This document shows, in pieces, positions 1 through 9,265 of a stretch of DNA of 64,000 nt (positions are counted from its first letter, which is position 1; every line of letters starts with the position of its first letter). The notes below the pieces were generated by a model that saw only the letters and a program-made list of their open reading frames with translations, did not search any database and was not told the origin of the DNA. Location of the stretch: assembly GCF_900129555.1 (NCBI RefSeq), contig NZ_FQWC01000003.1, positions 586,837 to 650,836 of the forward strand. The letters run 5' to 3'. This DNA comes from Flavobacterium defluvii (lineage in GTDB: Bacteria; Bacteroidota; Bacteroidia; Flavobacteriales; Flavobacteriaceae). The position numbers and the translations under genes are program-made.

Positions 1-1
1 A

Positions 2-2062
2 TTAAATGAAGTTGTGGTAAAAAGCAATCCATCATTATTAAAATATGGCGCAAACGGAACAATCGATGTTAATGTAAACGGAACTGTACTAGCCACGAGC
101 AGTTCTGTAAACGAATTATTAGGACGCGTGCCAAATGTGGTTGTTGCCGAAGGACAAATAAGCGTTCTTGGAAAAGGCGAGGCGATCATTTACCTAAACG
201 GAATTTTGATTAATTACGAACGTTTTGCGGCGATTCCCGTTTCGCAGATTGCTAAAATTGAAGTCATTTCAAATCCGTCGTCAAAATACGATGCCGAAGG
301 AAAAGCGGTAATCAATATTATGACCAAAAAAAGTAACGAAAGTGGTATAATGGGTTCGGCAAGTCAGCATGTTACGGTTTCAAAATTTGCCGGAACGAGC
401 ACCAATACGCTTTTTGATTTTAATTATTCAAAAGGAAAATTCTCTTTTATAAGCAATTATGGTTTGCAATTGGGCAAAGGCCGTGAATTATTGTACACTA
501 CAAGAACACGACCAAATCCTGATATTTATATGAAATCGGTTTTAACGACTGACTGGTTGAGGGAATTTAATAATTATTCTAATTTTGGAATGGGGCTTCA
601 GTATACTTTTTCTGAAAAAAACTATATCTCAATTGCTTACAGTGGTAATATTGAAGATTTGGGAGGAACTGTAAAAAGTAGAAATTCGATCACGAATAAT
701 TCCGGAAATAGTTTTTATGCGACCGATATTGCTAAAAATGATGTTTTGCTTAATCAGTTTATTAATTTGAATTACAATGCCATAACTGATTCTAAAGGTT
801 CATCCTTGTTTATTGGAACGCAATATTCTAATTACAACGGAACTATTCATGATTTTATAAAAGAAAATAGCGTTGTAAATGAGGCCGATGGAAAACGATA
901 TCTTAAAAATAACGTTGGAAATACCATCAATATCATTGCAGCTCAGGCTGATTATTCTAAAAAAATAAAAGAAAATACAAAACTCGAACTCGGCGCAAAA
1001 TATAGTTACGCAACCATAAAATCGGGAACAAATTTTTTAATTGCCGATGCTGATGATATGAATTTTGAACCTAGTGATGATCTTTCGAGTGATTTTAAAT
1101 ACAATGAAAAAATTGCAGCCGTTTATGTTAATTTTGGAAGCATGCTGGGGGACAAAATCAATTATTCGGTTGGTTTCAGGGCAGAAACAACGAATTATAA
1201 CTTATATACGAATGCAAACGGAATTCAGAAATTTGAAAAAAACTACGGAAACTTTTTTCCAAATATACTCTTGAATTTTGATTTTTCTGAAGACTTGAAA
1301 GGGCATTTTTCCTATGTTTCGAGAATAACAAGACCAAGGTATCAGGCTTTAAATCCGTTTGTTGTGTATCAGGATCCGTTTACAACTATCGAAGGAAATC
1401 CGAATTTGCTTCCTGAAAAAGTACATGCTTTTGAAATAGGAACGATGTACAAAAAGTTTGATTTTAAAATTGGTTACACTTTTAAGATTGACCCGATTTC
1501 GGGAGCAGCTTTGCAGGGAGATACACCAAATAGTTATATTTTAAGATCTTTAAATATTGATAAAGGGCATACTTTTTTCACTTCACTTTCGAGATCTTTT
1601 AATGTAAAGTGGTGGAATTCTACGAATACCGTCAGCATGAATTTAACCAAATCAATTGATAATTTTTATTCATTTGAAATGAGTCCGGTTAAACCGCAGT
1701 TTTATTTGTATTCGAACAATACTTTTACTATTCCTAAACTTTTTAAACTTCAGCTTTTAGCCTGGTATTTAGGAGACAGAAGCTACGGATTAGGAAGTGA
1801 TAACAGCCGTTCGACTGTAACTTTGGGAATCGAAAGGAACTTTTTTAAAGAGGCGCTAAAACTCAATTTTACGGCAAATGACATCTTCCATAAGTTTATG
1901 GTTTCGGGTAATTATGAAGTAGGACAAACTCAAATTTATTATCACAGAACTTACACCACAAATTATTTTAAACTCATTGCAACATATAGTTTCGGGAATT
2001 CTAAAAAGACTACTTATAAAAAAACTGAAATTGAGCAGTCTGAAAATAATAGAGCCAGGTAA
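2..2062 (+). CDS. Outer-membrane beta-barrel (TonB-receptor-like) protein, 5'-truncated by window edge
   Basis: The reading frame is open through the left edge (LNEVVV precedes the GTG at 14), so that GTG is internal and the gene starts outside the window. What remains is about 686 residues. The first 100 resemble the end of a TonB-receptor plug domain (LLGRVPNVVV, then NPSSKYDAEGKAVINIMTKK). The rest is an alternating aromatic/polar barrel with the block SRITRPRYQALNPF followed by EGNPNLLPE, typical of the Bacteroidota outer-membrane barrel family OMP_b-brl_3. It should sit in the outer membrane; the ligand cannot be read from the sequence. Similar barrels are often annotated as TonB-dependent receptors although a TonB box cannot be checked here. 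Confidence 0.85.
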   Translation, partial: LNEVVVKSNPSLLKYGANGTIDVNVNGTVLATSSSVNELLGRVPNVVVAEGQISVLGKGEAIIYLNGILINYERFAAIPVSQIAKIEVISNPSSKYDAEGKAVINIMTKKSNESGIMGSASQHVTVSKFAGTSTNTLFDFNYSKGKFSFISNYGLQLGKGRELLYTTRTRPNPDIYMKSVLTTDWLREFNNYSNFGMGLQYTFSEKNYISIAYSGNIEDLGGTVKSRNSITNNSGNSFYATDIAKNDVLLNQFINLNYNAITDSKGSSLFIGTQYSNYNGTIHDFIKENSVVNEADGKRYLKNNVGNTINIIAAQADYSKKIKENTKLELGAKYSYATIKSGTNFLIADADDMNFEPSDDLSSDFKYNEKIAAVYVNFGSMLGDKINYSVGFRAETTNYNLYTNANGIQKFEKNYGNFFPNILLNFDFSEDLKGHFSYVSRITRPRYQALNPFVVYQDPFTTIEGNPNLLPEKVHAFEIGTMYKKFDFKIGYTFKIDPISGAALQGDTPNSYILRSLNIDKGHTFFTSLSRSFNVKWWNSTNTVSMNLTKSIDNFYSFEMSPVKPQFYLYSNNTFTIPKLFKLQLLAWYLGDRSYGLGSDNSRSTVTLGIERNFFKEALKLNFTANDIFHKFMVSGNYEVGQTQIYYHRTYTTNYFKLIATYSFGNSKKTTYKKTEIEQSENNRAR

Positions 2063-2072
2063 AAAGAAAACA

Positions 2073-2102
2073 AAAAGGCTTCACAATTAAGTGAAGCCTT
2101 TT
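2073..2102. terminator. Bidirectional hairpin terminator between convergent genes
   Basis: GGCTTCAC (2077-2084) pairs with GTGAAGCC (2091-2098) across a six-base loop, flanked by A-rich sequence on the left and T-rich on the right. It lies between the convergent barrel gene and aspartate kinase gene and could serve both. Confidence 0.75.
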
Positions 2103-2142
2103 CAAAAATATTCTGATTTTAATAATTACCTTTTATAAAGTT

Positions 2143-3402
2143 TTAATTTAATTCTTTAGTAACAATCTGCATCGTTTCGCGGCTTACTTGTTTCAGCAAA
2201 ACTTCTTTATTGTCTTCAACCGTTTGTGCAGCTTGTTCAGTAAAGTGGCGAATTGTATAAAGTGTTACATTTTCACTGTAATCTACTTTAAACTTTTTCG
2301 AAAGAATCGCATTTAAATCATTAAAGTTTCCAAATTTATCTTCAACACAAACAGAAAAACTAATCGCAGAGTTCTGAATTAAGTTTACTTTGATTTTGAA
2401 TTCGTGGAATAAACCAAAAATCTCGCTGATGTTTTCTTCCATAATAAAAGAGAAATCAATTGACGAAAGCGAAATTAAAAGCTGTTCTCTTTTTACAATA
2501 AAACATGGATATTGCGGCTCTAAATCAACACCTTTAGAAACACAAGTTCCTTTTAATAAAGGATTCACAAATGATTTTACATACAACGGAATTTCTTTTT
2601 TCTGTAACGGCTGTAAAGTTTTTGGGTGAATAACTGTTGCTCCGTAAAACGCTAATTCGATAGCTTCACGATAAGAAATTTGGTTTAATAAACTCGCATT
2701 TTCAAAATAACGCGGATCGGCATTCATAACTCCCGGAACGTCTTTCCAGATTGTTACACTTTCAGCATTTAAGCAATAAGCAAAAATTCCCGCAGTATAA
2801 TCAGAACCTTCACGACCTAAAGTTGTTGTAAAGTTATTTTCATCAGCACCTAAAAATCCTTGTGTAATGTTTAATTGTTTTCTAGGAACATTTTTGCTGA
2901 TATTTTGCTGCGTAGTTTCCCAGTCAACTTCTGCATCTCTGTAGTTTGCATTGGTTTTGATGAAATTACGAACATCCAGCCATTGCGTCTGAATTCCTCT
3001 GAAATTCATATAATGACTTAAAATATTAGTCGAAATCAACTCTCCAAAACTCACAACCTGATCGTAAACAAAGTTATAGTTTGGTGATTTGTTATGAGCT
3101 AAAAAATATTCAAGTTCTGCAAACTGAGCATTTACAGCCGCAAAAACTTCATGATTTTCATCTTCAAATAAGTCTAATAATATTTGATTGTGATATTTTT
3201 TTATTTCCTGTACAGATGAATTTAACTCTGCCGATTTATCAAAATAGTTTTTGATAACAACTTCAAGAGCATTTGTGGTTTTCCCCATTGCCGAAACGAC
3301 CAAAATCACATCTTCATATCCCACTTTTTGTAAAACGTCGTATACGTTTTTAATTCCTTCGGCATCCTTTACCGATGCACCACCAAATTTAAATACTCTC
3401 AT
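2143..3402 (-). CDS. lysC: Aspartate kinase (monofunctional)
   Basis: Phosphorylates L-aspartate in the first step of lysine, threonine, methionine and diaminopimelate synthesis in the cytoplasm. The 419-residue protein opens with the family signature KFGGAS (residues 5-10) and carries the nucleotide/substrate-binding segment TTLGREGSDYTAG near residue 195 and KDVPGVMNADPR near 220. The C-terminal 120 residues look like the ACT-type regulatory region, which suggests amino-acid feedback control. There is no homoserine dehydrogenase domain, so this is not a ThrA fusion. The ATG start is chosen because the family begins almost directly with the KFGG motif. Which amino acid inhibits it cannot be told from sequence. 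Confidence 0.93.
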   Translation of the reverse strand: MRVFKFGGASVKDAEGIKNVYDVLQKVGYEDVILVVSAMGKTTNALEVVIKNYFDKSAELNSSVQEIKKYHNQILLDLFEDENHEVFAAVNAQFAELEYFLAHNKSPNYNFVYDQVVSFGELISTNILSHYMNFRGIQTQWLDVRNFIKTNANYRDAEVDWETTQQNISKNVPRKQLNITQGFLGADENNFTTTLGREGSDYTAGIFAYCLNAESVTIWKDVPGVMNADPRYFENASLLNQISYREAIELAFYGATVIHPKTLQPLQKKEIPLYVKSFVNPLLKGTCVSKGVDLEPQYPCFIVKREQLLISLSSIDFSFIMEENISEIFGLFHEFKIKVNLIQNSAISFSVCVEDKFGNFNDLNAILSKKFKVDYSENVTLYTIRHFTEQAAQTVEDNKEVLLKQVSRETMQIVTKELN

Positions 3403-3422
3403 TATTAATTTATTAGATTTAG

Positions 3423-3440
3423 TCCCGATAGCTATCGGGA
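3423..3440. repeat. Dispersed 18-bp perfect palindrome, copy 1
   Basis: TCCCGATAGCTATCGGGA is self-complementary over all 18 bases. The identical palindrome occurs again at 12402-12419, also between genes. Here it lies between the aspartate kinase start and the GNAT stop codon, on what would be the read-through transcript. Confidence 0.85.
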
Positions 3441-3483
3441 TAGATTTCAGACTGTTGGGGCGAAATCTTAATTTTTTTGTTTT

Positions 3484-3978
3484 TTATAATTTTTCTAAGT
3501 ACGAACTAATTCCTGCTTCATCCATTTGCACAACCTGCCAGTCATCAAGAATTCTTGCTCCGGAATTCTTATAGAAATTAACTGCCGGCGTATTCCATGC
3601 GAGAACATTCCATTCTACTCTTCGAACGTTATCTTTTTTTCCTTGTTTCATAATTTCAGAATAAAGTGCCGTGCCTAAACCAGTGCCGCGCATTTTTTCT
3701 TTTACAATTAAATCTTCAAGGTGTATGGTTTTTCCTTTCCAGGTTGAATAGCGGTAATAGTACAATGCAATTCCTACTATTTCTTTTCCTTTTTCATTTT
3801 CGGTTGAATCAATTTCGGCTACAAAAACCTGAAAAAGAGGTTTTTCTCCAAATCCGTCACGTACTAAATCTTCTTCTGTAATAACGACAGCATCAGGTTC
3901 TTTTTCGAATATTGCCAGCTCCTGTATTAATCCTAAAACTGACCTCATGTCTTCAGGATTTCCTTTTCTAATATTCAT
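3484..3978 (-). CDS. GNAT-family N-acetyltransferase, SSAT/thialysine acetyltransferase-like
   Basis: A 164-residue single GNAT domain. The acetyl-CoA pyrophosphate loop is visible as EKMRGTGLGTALYS (about residues 92-105), preceded by HLEDLIV, and followed by EWNVLAWNTPAVNFYKNSGA, the pattern of the spermidine/spermine and thialysine acetyltransferase subgroup. It should acetylate a small amine or amino acid in the cytoplasm; the exact substrate is not determinable. It reads in the same direction as lysC downstream with 81 bases between them, and a Bacteroidota -7 box lies upstream, so the two may be co-transcribed. Confidence 0.85.
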   Translation of the reverse strand: MNIRKGNPEDMRSVLGLIQELAIFEKEPDAVVITEEDLVRDGFGEKPLFQVFVAEIDSTENEKGKEIVGIALYYYRYSTWKGKTIHLEDLIVKEKMRGTGLGTALYSEIMKQGKKDNVRRVEWNVLAWNTPAVNFYKNSGARILDDWQVVQMDEAGISSYLEKL

Positions 3979-4048
3979 TTATTCTTATTATTAATTAACT
4001 ATTAGCTAAAAAAGCATTTTATTGTTCAGTACTTTTTGCCATTAATTA

Positions 4049-4057
4049 GCAAATATA
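4049..4057 (-). promoter_or_regulatory. Bacteroidota -7 box for the GNAT-lysC unit
   Basis: On the minus strand this reads TATATTTGC, a full match to the TAnnTTTG(C) -7 element, 71 bases upstream of the GNAT start. A good -33 element is not clear. Confidence 0.5.
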
Positions 4058-4149
4058 CAATTGTAGCAAACTAACGAAATAATTTTTAAATCATTCTCAC
4101 AAAATAAACGATATTTGTGACTTAAAATTAAAACTACAACGATATAGTA

Positions 4150-5157
4150 ATGGAAGAACGCAATAAAACACTGGGAGAGTTTATTATTGAGAATCAAAAA
4201 GCATTTCAATATTCGTCGGGAGAGCTTTCCCGGATTATCAACTCAATTAGGCTGGCAGCAAAGGTTGTCAACCACAAAGTAAACCAAGCTGGATTGGTGG
4301 ATATTATTGGCGCAGCAGGCGAACAGAATATTCAGGGAGAAGACCAGCAAAAATTAGATGTCTATGCAAACGAAGTATTTATCCAGACGTTAATAAACCG
4401 TGAGATTGTCTGTGGTATCGCTTCAGAAGAAAACGACGATTTTATTACAGTTAAGGGGAGCGACAACTGTCATAATAATAAGTACGTGATCTTAATGGAT
4501 CCTCTTGATGGATCTTCAAACATTGATGTAAATGTTTCAGTTGGAAGTATTTTTTCTGTTTTTAGAAGAGTTACTCCAATCGGAACCCCGGTAACAAGCG
4601 AGGATTTTTTACAACCGGGAATCAATCAGGTTGCAGCAGGCTATGTAATTTATGGAACTTCGACAATGTTGGTTTATACCACAGGTTATGGTGTAAATGG
4701 GTTTACGCTGAATCCGGCAATTGGAACATTTTACCTGTCACATCCGAATATGAAATTTCCAGAAAATGGAAATATTTATTCGGTAAACGAAGGAAACTAT
4801 GTTCATTTTCCGCAGGGAGTAAAAAATTACATTAAGTATTGCCAGCGCGAAGAAGAAGACAGACCTTACACGTCAAGATATATAGGAAGTTTAGTGGCCG
4901 ATTTTCATCGTAATATGATTAAGGGTGGAATTTATATTTACCCAACAAGTTCAAAAGCACCAAAAGGAAAATTACGTTTATTATACGAATGTAATCCAAT
5001 GGCGTTTCTTGCCGAACAAGCCGGAGGAAAAGCAACAGACGGTTTCGGAAGAATTATGGAAATCCAGCCGACTGAACTGCACCAAAGGGTTCCTTTTTTC
5101 TGTGGAAGTAAAAGTATGGTAGAAAAAGCAGAGGAATTTATGGCTGAAGCGAATTAA
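4150..5157 (+). CDS. fbp: Fructose-1,6-bisphosphatase, class I
   Basis: Hydrolyses fructose 1,6-bisphosphate to fructose 6-phosphate in gluconeogenesis. The 335-residue length is standard for class I enzymes. The metal-binding signature [19 protein letters not shown] is present near residue 118, the acidic EEND near 96, and the C-terminal sugar-binding block [20 protein letters not shown] near 275. It is a single-gene unit: divergent from the GNAT gene and closed by a strong hairpin. Allosteric AMP control is known for the family but cannot be judged here. Confidence 0.96.
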   Translation: MEERNKTLGEFIIENQKAFQYSSGELSRIINSIRLAAKVVNHKVNQAGLVDIIGAAGEQNIQGEDQQKLDVYANEVFIQTLINREIVCGIASEENDDFITVKGSDNCHNNKYVILMDPLDGSSNIDVNVSVGSIFSVFRRVTPIGTPVTSEDFLQPGINQVAAGYVIYGTSTMLVYTTGYGVNGFTLNPAIGTFYLSHPNMKFPENGNIYSVNEGNYVHFPQGVKNYIKYCQREEEDRPYTSRYIGSLVADFHRNMIKGGIYIYPTSSKAPKGKLRLLYECNPMAFLAEQAGGKATDGFGRIMEIQPTELHQRVPFFCGSKSMVEKAEEFMAEAN

Positions 5158-5192
5158 AGTTTTTTCGTTTCAAGTTGCGTTTGACTATAAAC

Positions 5193-5232
5193 AAAAAACC
5201 CGACAGATTTTAAAAATCTGTCGGGTTTTTTT
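5193..5232 (+). terminator. fbp terminator, member of the CCCGACAG hairpin family
   Basis: An A-rich arm containing AACCCGACAGATTT pairs perfectly with AAATCTGTCGGGTT and is followed by seven T residues. Nearly the same hairpin recurs at 5942, 35628 and 63282, so the terminator belongs to a dispersed family. Confidence 0.85.
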
Positions 5233-5362
5233 GAGCCATTTACAAAATTGTAAACTGAGACTGTAAATTGAAAACTTCCAAAAAAGACGCAACCATTTTT
5301 GTATTTAGTCATCTTAAATAAGAATAACCACAAATATTTATTATTCCAAAAATCAGATTATT

Positions 5363-5779
5363 ATGAAAACAAGATTTTTATCTACCCTGTTTACTATGCT
5401 TTCCTTTTTAATAATTTCCTGTAGTAGTGATCAAAATGACGGAGGCGGCGCTATAGGAGGCGGCGGAGATCCGATTAAACTTTCTAATAAAAAAGTAACT
5501 TTTAGTTCAGAAGCAAATTCAGTTACAATTACTTCACAATCAAAATGGTGGAAGATAAGCGATATAAGAATAAATGATGAAAGGTTTGGTTTTAACAGTG
5601 AAATAGCTGCTCAACAGAGTTTTGTTTTACAATATAATGAATTCAAGATCGAAAGAAAAGAAGGAACTACTATAATAATTAATATCAATAAGAATACTAC
5701 AAATCAAGACAGAAATCTTATTGTTACCCTGCAGGAAGGTAATTACTATGATAATATAAATATTATACAGTCAAAATAA
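5363..5779 (+). CDS. Secreted lipoprotein with a BACON-like domain
   Basis: The 138-residue product has a lipoprotein signal with lipobox IISC, so it should be lipid-anchored after Cys20, followed by a Gly-rich linker (residues 25-36). The remaining 100 residues show the pattern of BACON-like beta-sandwich domains: KVTFSSEANSVTITSQ near the start, a central WW, INKNTTNQDRNLIVTL and a final IIQ strand. BACON domains in Bacteroidota are usually in surface glycan or adhesion proteins, but a single isolated domain like this gives no clear function. It stands alone between two hairpin elements. Confidence 0.6.
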   Translation: MKTRFLSTLFTMLSFLIISCSSDQNDGGGAIGGGGDPIKLSNKKVTFSSEANSVTITSQSKWWKISDIRINDERFGFNSEIAAQQSFVLQYNEFKIERKEGTTIIININKNTTNQDRNLIVTLQEGNYYDNINIIQSK

Positions 5780-5806
5780 CTTCAATCCATAAATTATTTA
5801 TCAAAA

Positions 5807-5903
5807 CTGGACTAAAGTCCAGCTCTACAATATAATTTGTTCCTTCGGAACTATAAAAATAGCCTTAGCTCGATCTATATTGTAGGGCCGGACTTCAGTC
5901 CGG
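5807..5903. repeat. Composite inverted-repeat element
   Basis: A 97-base element built as a nested inverted repeat. The outer ends are CTGGACTAAAGTCCAG (5807-5822) and CCGGACTTCAGTCCGG (5888-5903), each itself a palindrome, and just inside them CTACAATATA (5825-5834) pairs with TATATTGTAG (5876-5885). No ORF is inside. It looks like a non-autonomous, MITE- or REP-like intergenic repeat. Confidence 0.7.
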
Positions 5904-5941
5904 TTTATAGGTTTATAGGTTTATAGTTGATGTATAAAAGC

Positions 5942-5975
5942 AAACCCGACAGATTTTAAAAAATCTGTCGGGTTT
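5942..5975. terminator. CCCGACAG-family hairpin, second copy
   Basis: A perfect 16-base inverted repeat (AAACCCGACAGATTTT and its complement) with a two-base loop. It lies between the BACON-like gene and the convergent TerB-like gene and could end either transcript, although the following T-run is short. Confidence 0.65.
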
Positions 5976-6039
5976 ATAATTTGATATAAATTTTAAGACT
6001 TCAGCACAACTGTAAACTGTGGCTGAAAACTGAAAATTA

Positions 6040-6471
6040 TTACTTGTTCATATTTTCCATTTCGAAAAGGAAAGTATCCAAATCAACTTTTTTGTCAATT
6101 AGAGATAATGCTTTTGAAACAATATAATTTACGTTTCCGGGAGTAAATCCTAAAGCTAATCCCATACGGGTAAGCATAACTTCCTGCTGATCTCCTAAAT
6201 GGTGGTCAACGTGTACCATTCTTGCCAAATCATACAAACGCTCTAAACGCTGAGTATATAAGTAAGGCGGGTTTATTGGATGTTTCCAAGGATCTTTAAG
6301 GATTTCTGTATATTCTTCTTCTGAAATTTCTAATCTTGAAGCTAATTTGTCCAAAAATTCTTTTTCTTCTGGACTTACTTTACCGTCAGCAAACGCTACA
6401 CGCACAATTGCAGAGAAATGACCTCTGTTTCTTTGTTTGAATTCGTTATCAAATAATTCTGAAAATGGCAT
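6040..6471 (-). CDS. TerB-like (tellurite-resistance TerB fold) protein
   Basis: A 143-residue all-helical protein. Residues 15-75 match the TerB pattern (VAFADGKVSPEEKEFLDKLA, an acidic helix-turn-helix related to the DnaJ-associated TerB domain), and the second half contains the repeat unit LARMVHVDHHLGDQQEVML. TerB-like domains are found in stress and metal-responsive proteins, but the single-domain form alone does not prove tellurite resistance, and no other ter gene is near. It has its own promoter on the minus strand. Confidence 0.7.
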   Translation of the reverse strand: MPFSELFDNEFKQRNRGHFSAIVRVAFADGKVSPEEKEFLDKLASRLEISEEEYTEILKDPWKHPINPPYLYTQRLERLYDLARMVHVDHHLGDQQEVMLTRMGLALGFTPGNVNYIVSKALSLIDKKVDLDTFLFEMENMNK

Positions 6472-6494
6472 AATTAAAATGGGTTTTTATTGAA

Positions 6495-6523
6495 CAAAGA
6501 TAAATCTTATTTTAATTTAACAA
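6495..6523 (-). promoter_or_regulatory. Promoter of the TerB-like gene
   Basis: Minus strand -7 box TATCTTTG (6495-6502), then an 18-base spacer, then TTG (6521-6523). This fits the Bacteroidota consensus. The distance to the ATG is about 24 bases. Confidence 0.6.
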
Positions 6524-6641
6524 TTTTAAATTTCTCATAAATTTAACTTATTTTTACTTGTTGTTTTAAGAAATCGCATCGTAAAATCTTCAAAATAAAT
6601 CGTAAGTTTACAACCCCTAATCATTTAATAGTATTACCTGT

Positions 6642-7235
6642 ATGTCGCAATTTTGGATTTATTTTCAAATAGGATTAAAGCATGTTTTAGATATCAACGC
6701 TTACGATCACGTTCTTTTTTTAATCGCATTAACTGTTCCGTATTCTTTTAAAGACTGGAAACGTATTTTGCTTCTGGTTTCGGTTTTTACAATCGGCCAT
6801 ACATTAGCTTTAATACTTTCAGTTTTCGGAATAATTGCAATAAAAGTAAATATCGTCGAATTTTTAATTCCGATTACGATTTTGATAACGGCGCTGTATC
6901 ATCTTTTTACTGCAGGAAAAGCGACCAAAAATGACGGAGTAAACGTAGTGTTTTTTGTCACTTTGTTCTTTGGAATTATCCATGGACTTGGATTCTCAAA
7001 TTATTTTAAAACAATTTTAGGAGGATCGGCAAGTTCAAAATTATTGCCTTTGGGAGAATTTGCTTTAGGAATCGAAGCGGCACAACTGGTAGTGGTTTTT
7101 GTAGTTTTGGTAATCTCATATATTGTACAAACAGTATTTCGTTTCTCAAAACGCGATTGGGCACTGGTTATGTCAGCATTTATCATTGGAGTTGTAATTC
7201 CGATGATTATAGAAAGTCCAATTTGGAACAGATAA
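6642..7235 (+). CDS. HupE/UreJ-like integral membrane protein
   Basis: A 197-residue hydrophobic protein with about six membrane segments. The opening GLKHVLDINAYDHVLFLIAL, the central FTIGHTLALILS and the segment FFGIIHGLGFSNYF are hallmarks of the HupE/UreJ_2 family, whose histidine-bearing helices are thought to move nickel, cobalt or other metals. No hydrogenase or urease gene is nearby, so the substrate is open. It is the first gene of a tight cluster with dCMP deaminase (5 bases downstream) and an S41 protease. Confidence 0.8.
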   Translation: MSQFWIYFQIGLKHVLDINAYDHVLFLIALTVPYSFKDWKRILLLVSVFTIGHTLALILSVFGIIAIKVNIVEFLIPITILITALYHLFTAGKATKNDGVNVVFFVTLFFGIIHGLGFSNYFKTILGGSASSKLLPLGEFALGIEAAQLVVVFVVLVISYIVQTVFRFSKRDWALVMSAFIIGVVIPMIIESPIWNR

Positions 7236-7240
7236 AATAA

Positions 7241-7672
7241 ATGGAAGTAAAGAAATTAAATAAATACGATAAAGCTTATTTGCGAATCGCCAAAGAATGG
7301 AGTCTTTTATCGTACTGCAAACGTAAACAGGTCGGCGCCATTATCGTAAAAGACAGAATGATCATTTCTGACGGTTATAATGGAACACCATCCGGATTTG
7401 AAAATTGCTGTGAAGATGAAAACGGGTTAACGCGCTGGGACGTTTTGCATGCCGAAGCAAATGCAATCCTGAAAGTAGCCAGATCAACGCAGTCTTGCGA
7501 AGGCGCAACTCTTTACATCACACTTTCGCCTTGTAAAGAATGCAGCAAATTGATACATCAGTCGGGAATAAGAAGAGTGGTGTATCAGGACGGATACCGA
7601 GATGATTCCGGAATTCAGTTTTTAATAAAAGCGGGTGTCGAAGTACAACATATCCCTGTTTTAGAAGAGTAA
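7241..7672 (+). CDS. Deoxycytidylate (dCMP) deaminase
   Basis: Converts dCMP to dUMP, feeding dTMP synthesis. The 143-residue protein has the zinc-dependent cytidine/deoxycytidylate deaminase signature: HAEANAI (His ligand plus catalytic Glu, about residue 69) and SPCKECSKL (two Cys ligands, about residue 93). The GYNGTPSGFENC segment is typical of the dCMP branch (ComEB-like) rather than of cytidine or guanine deaminases. It sits 5 bases after the HupE-like gene, and its TAA overlaps the ATG of the protease gene by one base, so translation is likely coupled. Confidence 0.9.
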   Translation: MEVKKLNKYDKAYLRIAKEWSLLSYCKRKQVGAIIVKDRMIISDGYNGTPSGFENCCEDENGLTRWDVLHAEANAILKVARSTQSCEGATLYITLSPCKECSKLIHQSGIRRVVYQDGYRDDSGIQFLIKAGVEVQHIPVLEE

Positions 7673-9249
7673 TGAAATTTAATCCAAAATATCTGCCAAT
7701 TGTTATCGGGGCAACTCTAGCTCTCGGAATTGTGATGGGAAGTTTGTCAAGCGCTTCCGCAGATGATCAGCTTTTGGCTAAAAACTACTCCAAAACCAAG
7801 CTGAATAAACTGATTGATTTTATCAATACCGAATATGTTGACAGTGTCAATACCGATTCGATCGTAAATCTTACTGTCGATAATATCCTCTCAAAATTAG
7901 ATCCGCATTCTGTATATATTCCGCCGAGCGAACAAGCCGAAGTTGCCGAAAGCATGAAAGGTGATTTCGTTGGAATCGGGATTAATTTTTATATGTATAA
8001 AGATTCTGTTGCGATTATAAAACCAGTCGAAAACGGACCCTCTGCGAAAGCAGGATTAAAATCCGGCGATAGAATTTTATACGCAGGAAAAACGAAATTA
8101 TATGGAAGAAGATTACCTTCGGATAGTTTGTTTTCTAAATTAAAAGGAATCAAAGGTTCTGAAATTGAATTGACGGTTTTTAGAAGGTCAGAAGGAAAGA
8201 AGCTGAAATTTAAAATCAAACGTGATGTTATTCCTATAAAAAGTGTTGATGCTTCATTATTAATTGGAAACAATACGGGTTACATCAAAATAAACCGTTT
8301 TGCCGAAACGACTTTTAACGAATTCAAAACCGGATTAATGCGTTTAAAGCAAAAAGGAATTCAGTCCCTTGTAATTGATCTTCGAGATAATGGCGGAGGC
8401 TATATGGAAGAAGCTATTGCTATTGCTGATGAATTCCTGAAAGATAAACAGCTGATTGTTTTTACCAAAAATAAAAACGGAACAACCGAAAAAACATACG
8501 CTACGAAAGCAGGAAGTTTTGAAACTGGAAAAGTATACGTTTTAATTAATGAAAATAGCGCTTCTGCAAGTGAAATCCTGGCCGGAGCAATTCAGGACAG
8601 TGACCGTGGAACTATTGTTGGCCGTCGTTCTTTCGGGAAAGGTTTAGTGCAGCGCGAGATGGATTTTAACGACGGATCTGCAGTTCGTTTGACTGTTGCG
8701 AGATATTACACACCAACCGGAAGATCGATTCAAAAACCTTATAAAAAAGGAAACGAAGAATATTTTAAAGAATCAGAATCAAGAATCAATTCGGGTGAAT
8801 TGTATGCAAAAGACAGCATAAAAGTAGCTGATTCCCTAAAATTTAAAACCCCAAAAGGTAAAATTGTTTACGGCGGCGGAGGAATTGTTCCGGATATTTT
8901 TGTTCCGATGGAAGCTGAGCATGGAAATGAGAATGTAGCCTATTTACTTCAAACCGGAATCGTTGGTCATTTTGTTTTTGAAGAATTAGACAAAGACCGA
9001 AATGCTTTTACAGGACTTAAATTCAATGAGTTTTTAGAAAAAATGAAAAACTCCGATGTTTATTTTAAAAAGTTTAAAAACTATATTTTAATGACAGGTT
9101 TAGATCTAAAATTAGATAAGACCAAAGCATTGGTAAATAGATATATTACTGCAGAATTTGCACGTCAGTTATATGGCGAAATGTATTATTATGATGTTAT
9201 TTTAAAAGATGACGCCATGATAAAAACAGTTTTAAACCAGAAGAAATAA
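7672..9249 (+). CDS. S41-family C-terminal processing protease
   Basis: A 525-residue exported serine protease. A signal anchor occupies residues 9-30, a PDZ domain follows at about 95-175 (GDFVGIGINF ... GPSAKAGLKSGDRIL), and the S41 core spans about 195-370. The Ser/Lys dyad is visible in NENSASASEILAGAIQD and RRSFGKGLVQ. Family members trim the C-termini of periplasmic or envelope proteins. The start overlaps the stop of the dCMP deaminase gene (TAATG). The 150-residue C-terminal extension beyond the catalytic core is usual for Bacteroidota homologues. Confidence 0.9.
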   Translation: MKFNPKYLPIVIGATLALGIVMGSLSSASADDQLLAKNYSKTKLNKLIDFINTEYVDSVNTDSIVNLTVDNILSKLDPHSVYIPPSEQAEVAESMKGDFVGIGINFYMYKDSVAIIKPVENGPSAKAGLKSGDRILYAGKTKLYGRRLPSDSLFSKLKGIKGSEIELTVFRRSEGKKLKFKIKRDVIPIKSVDASLLIGNNTGYIKINRFAETTFNEFKTGLMRLKQKGIQSLVIDLRDNGGGYMEEAIAIADEFLKDKQLIVFTKNKNGTTEKTYATKAGSFETGKVYVLINENSASASEILAGAIQDSDRGTIVGRRSFGKGLVQREMDFNDGSAVRLTVARYYTPTGRSIQKPYKKGNEEYFKESESRINSGELYAKDSIKVADSLKFKTPKGKIVYGGGGIVPDIFVPMEAEHGNENVAYLLQTGIVGHFVFEELDKDRNAFTGLKFNEFLEKMKNSDVYFKKFKNYILMTGLDLKLDKTKALVNRYITAEFARQLYGEMYYYDVILKDDAMIKTVLNQKK

Positions 9250-9265
9250 TCTTTAAAACTCTAAT

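Noticed and set aside
6040..6471. Tellurite-resistance operon
   Set aside because: Only a single TerB-like domain; no terA, terC, terD or terZ nearby.
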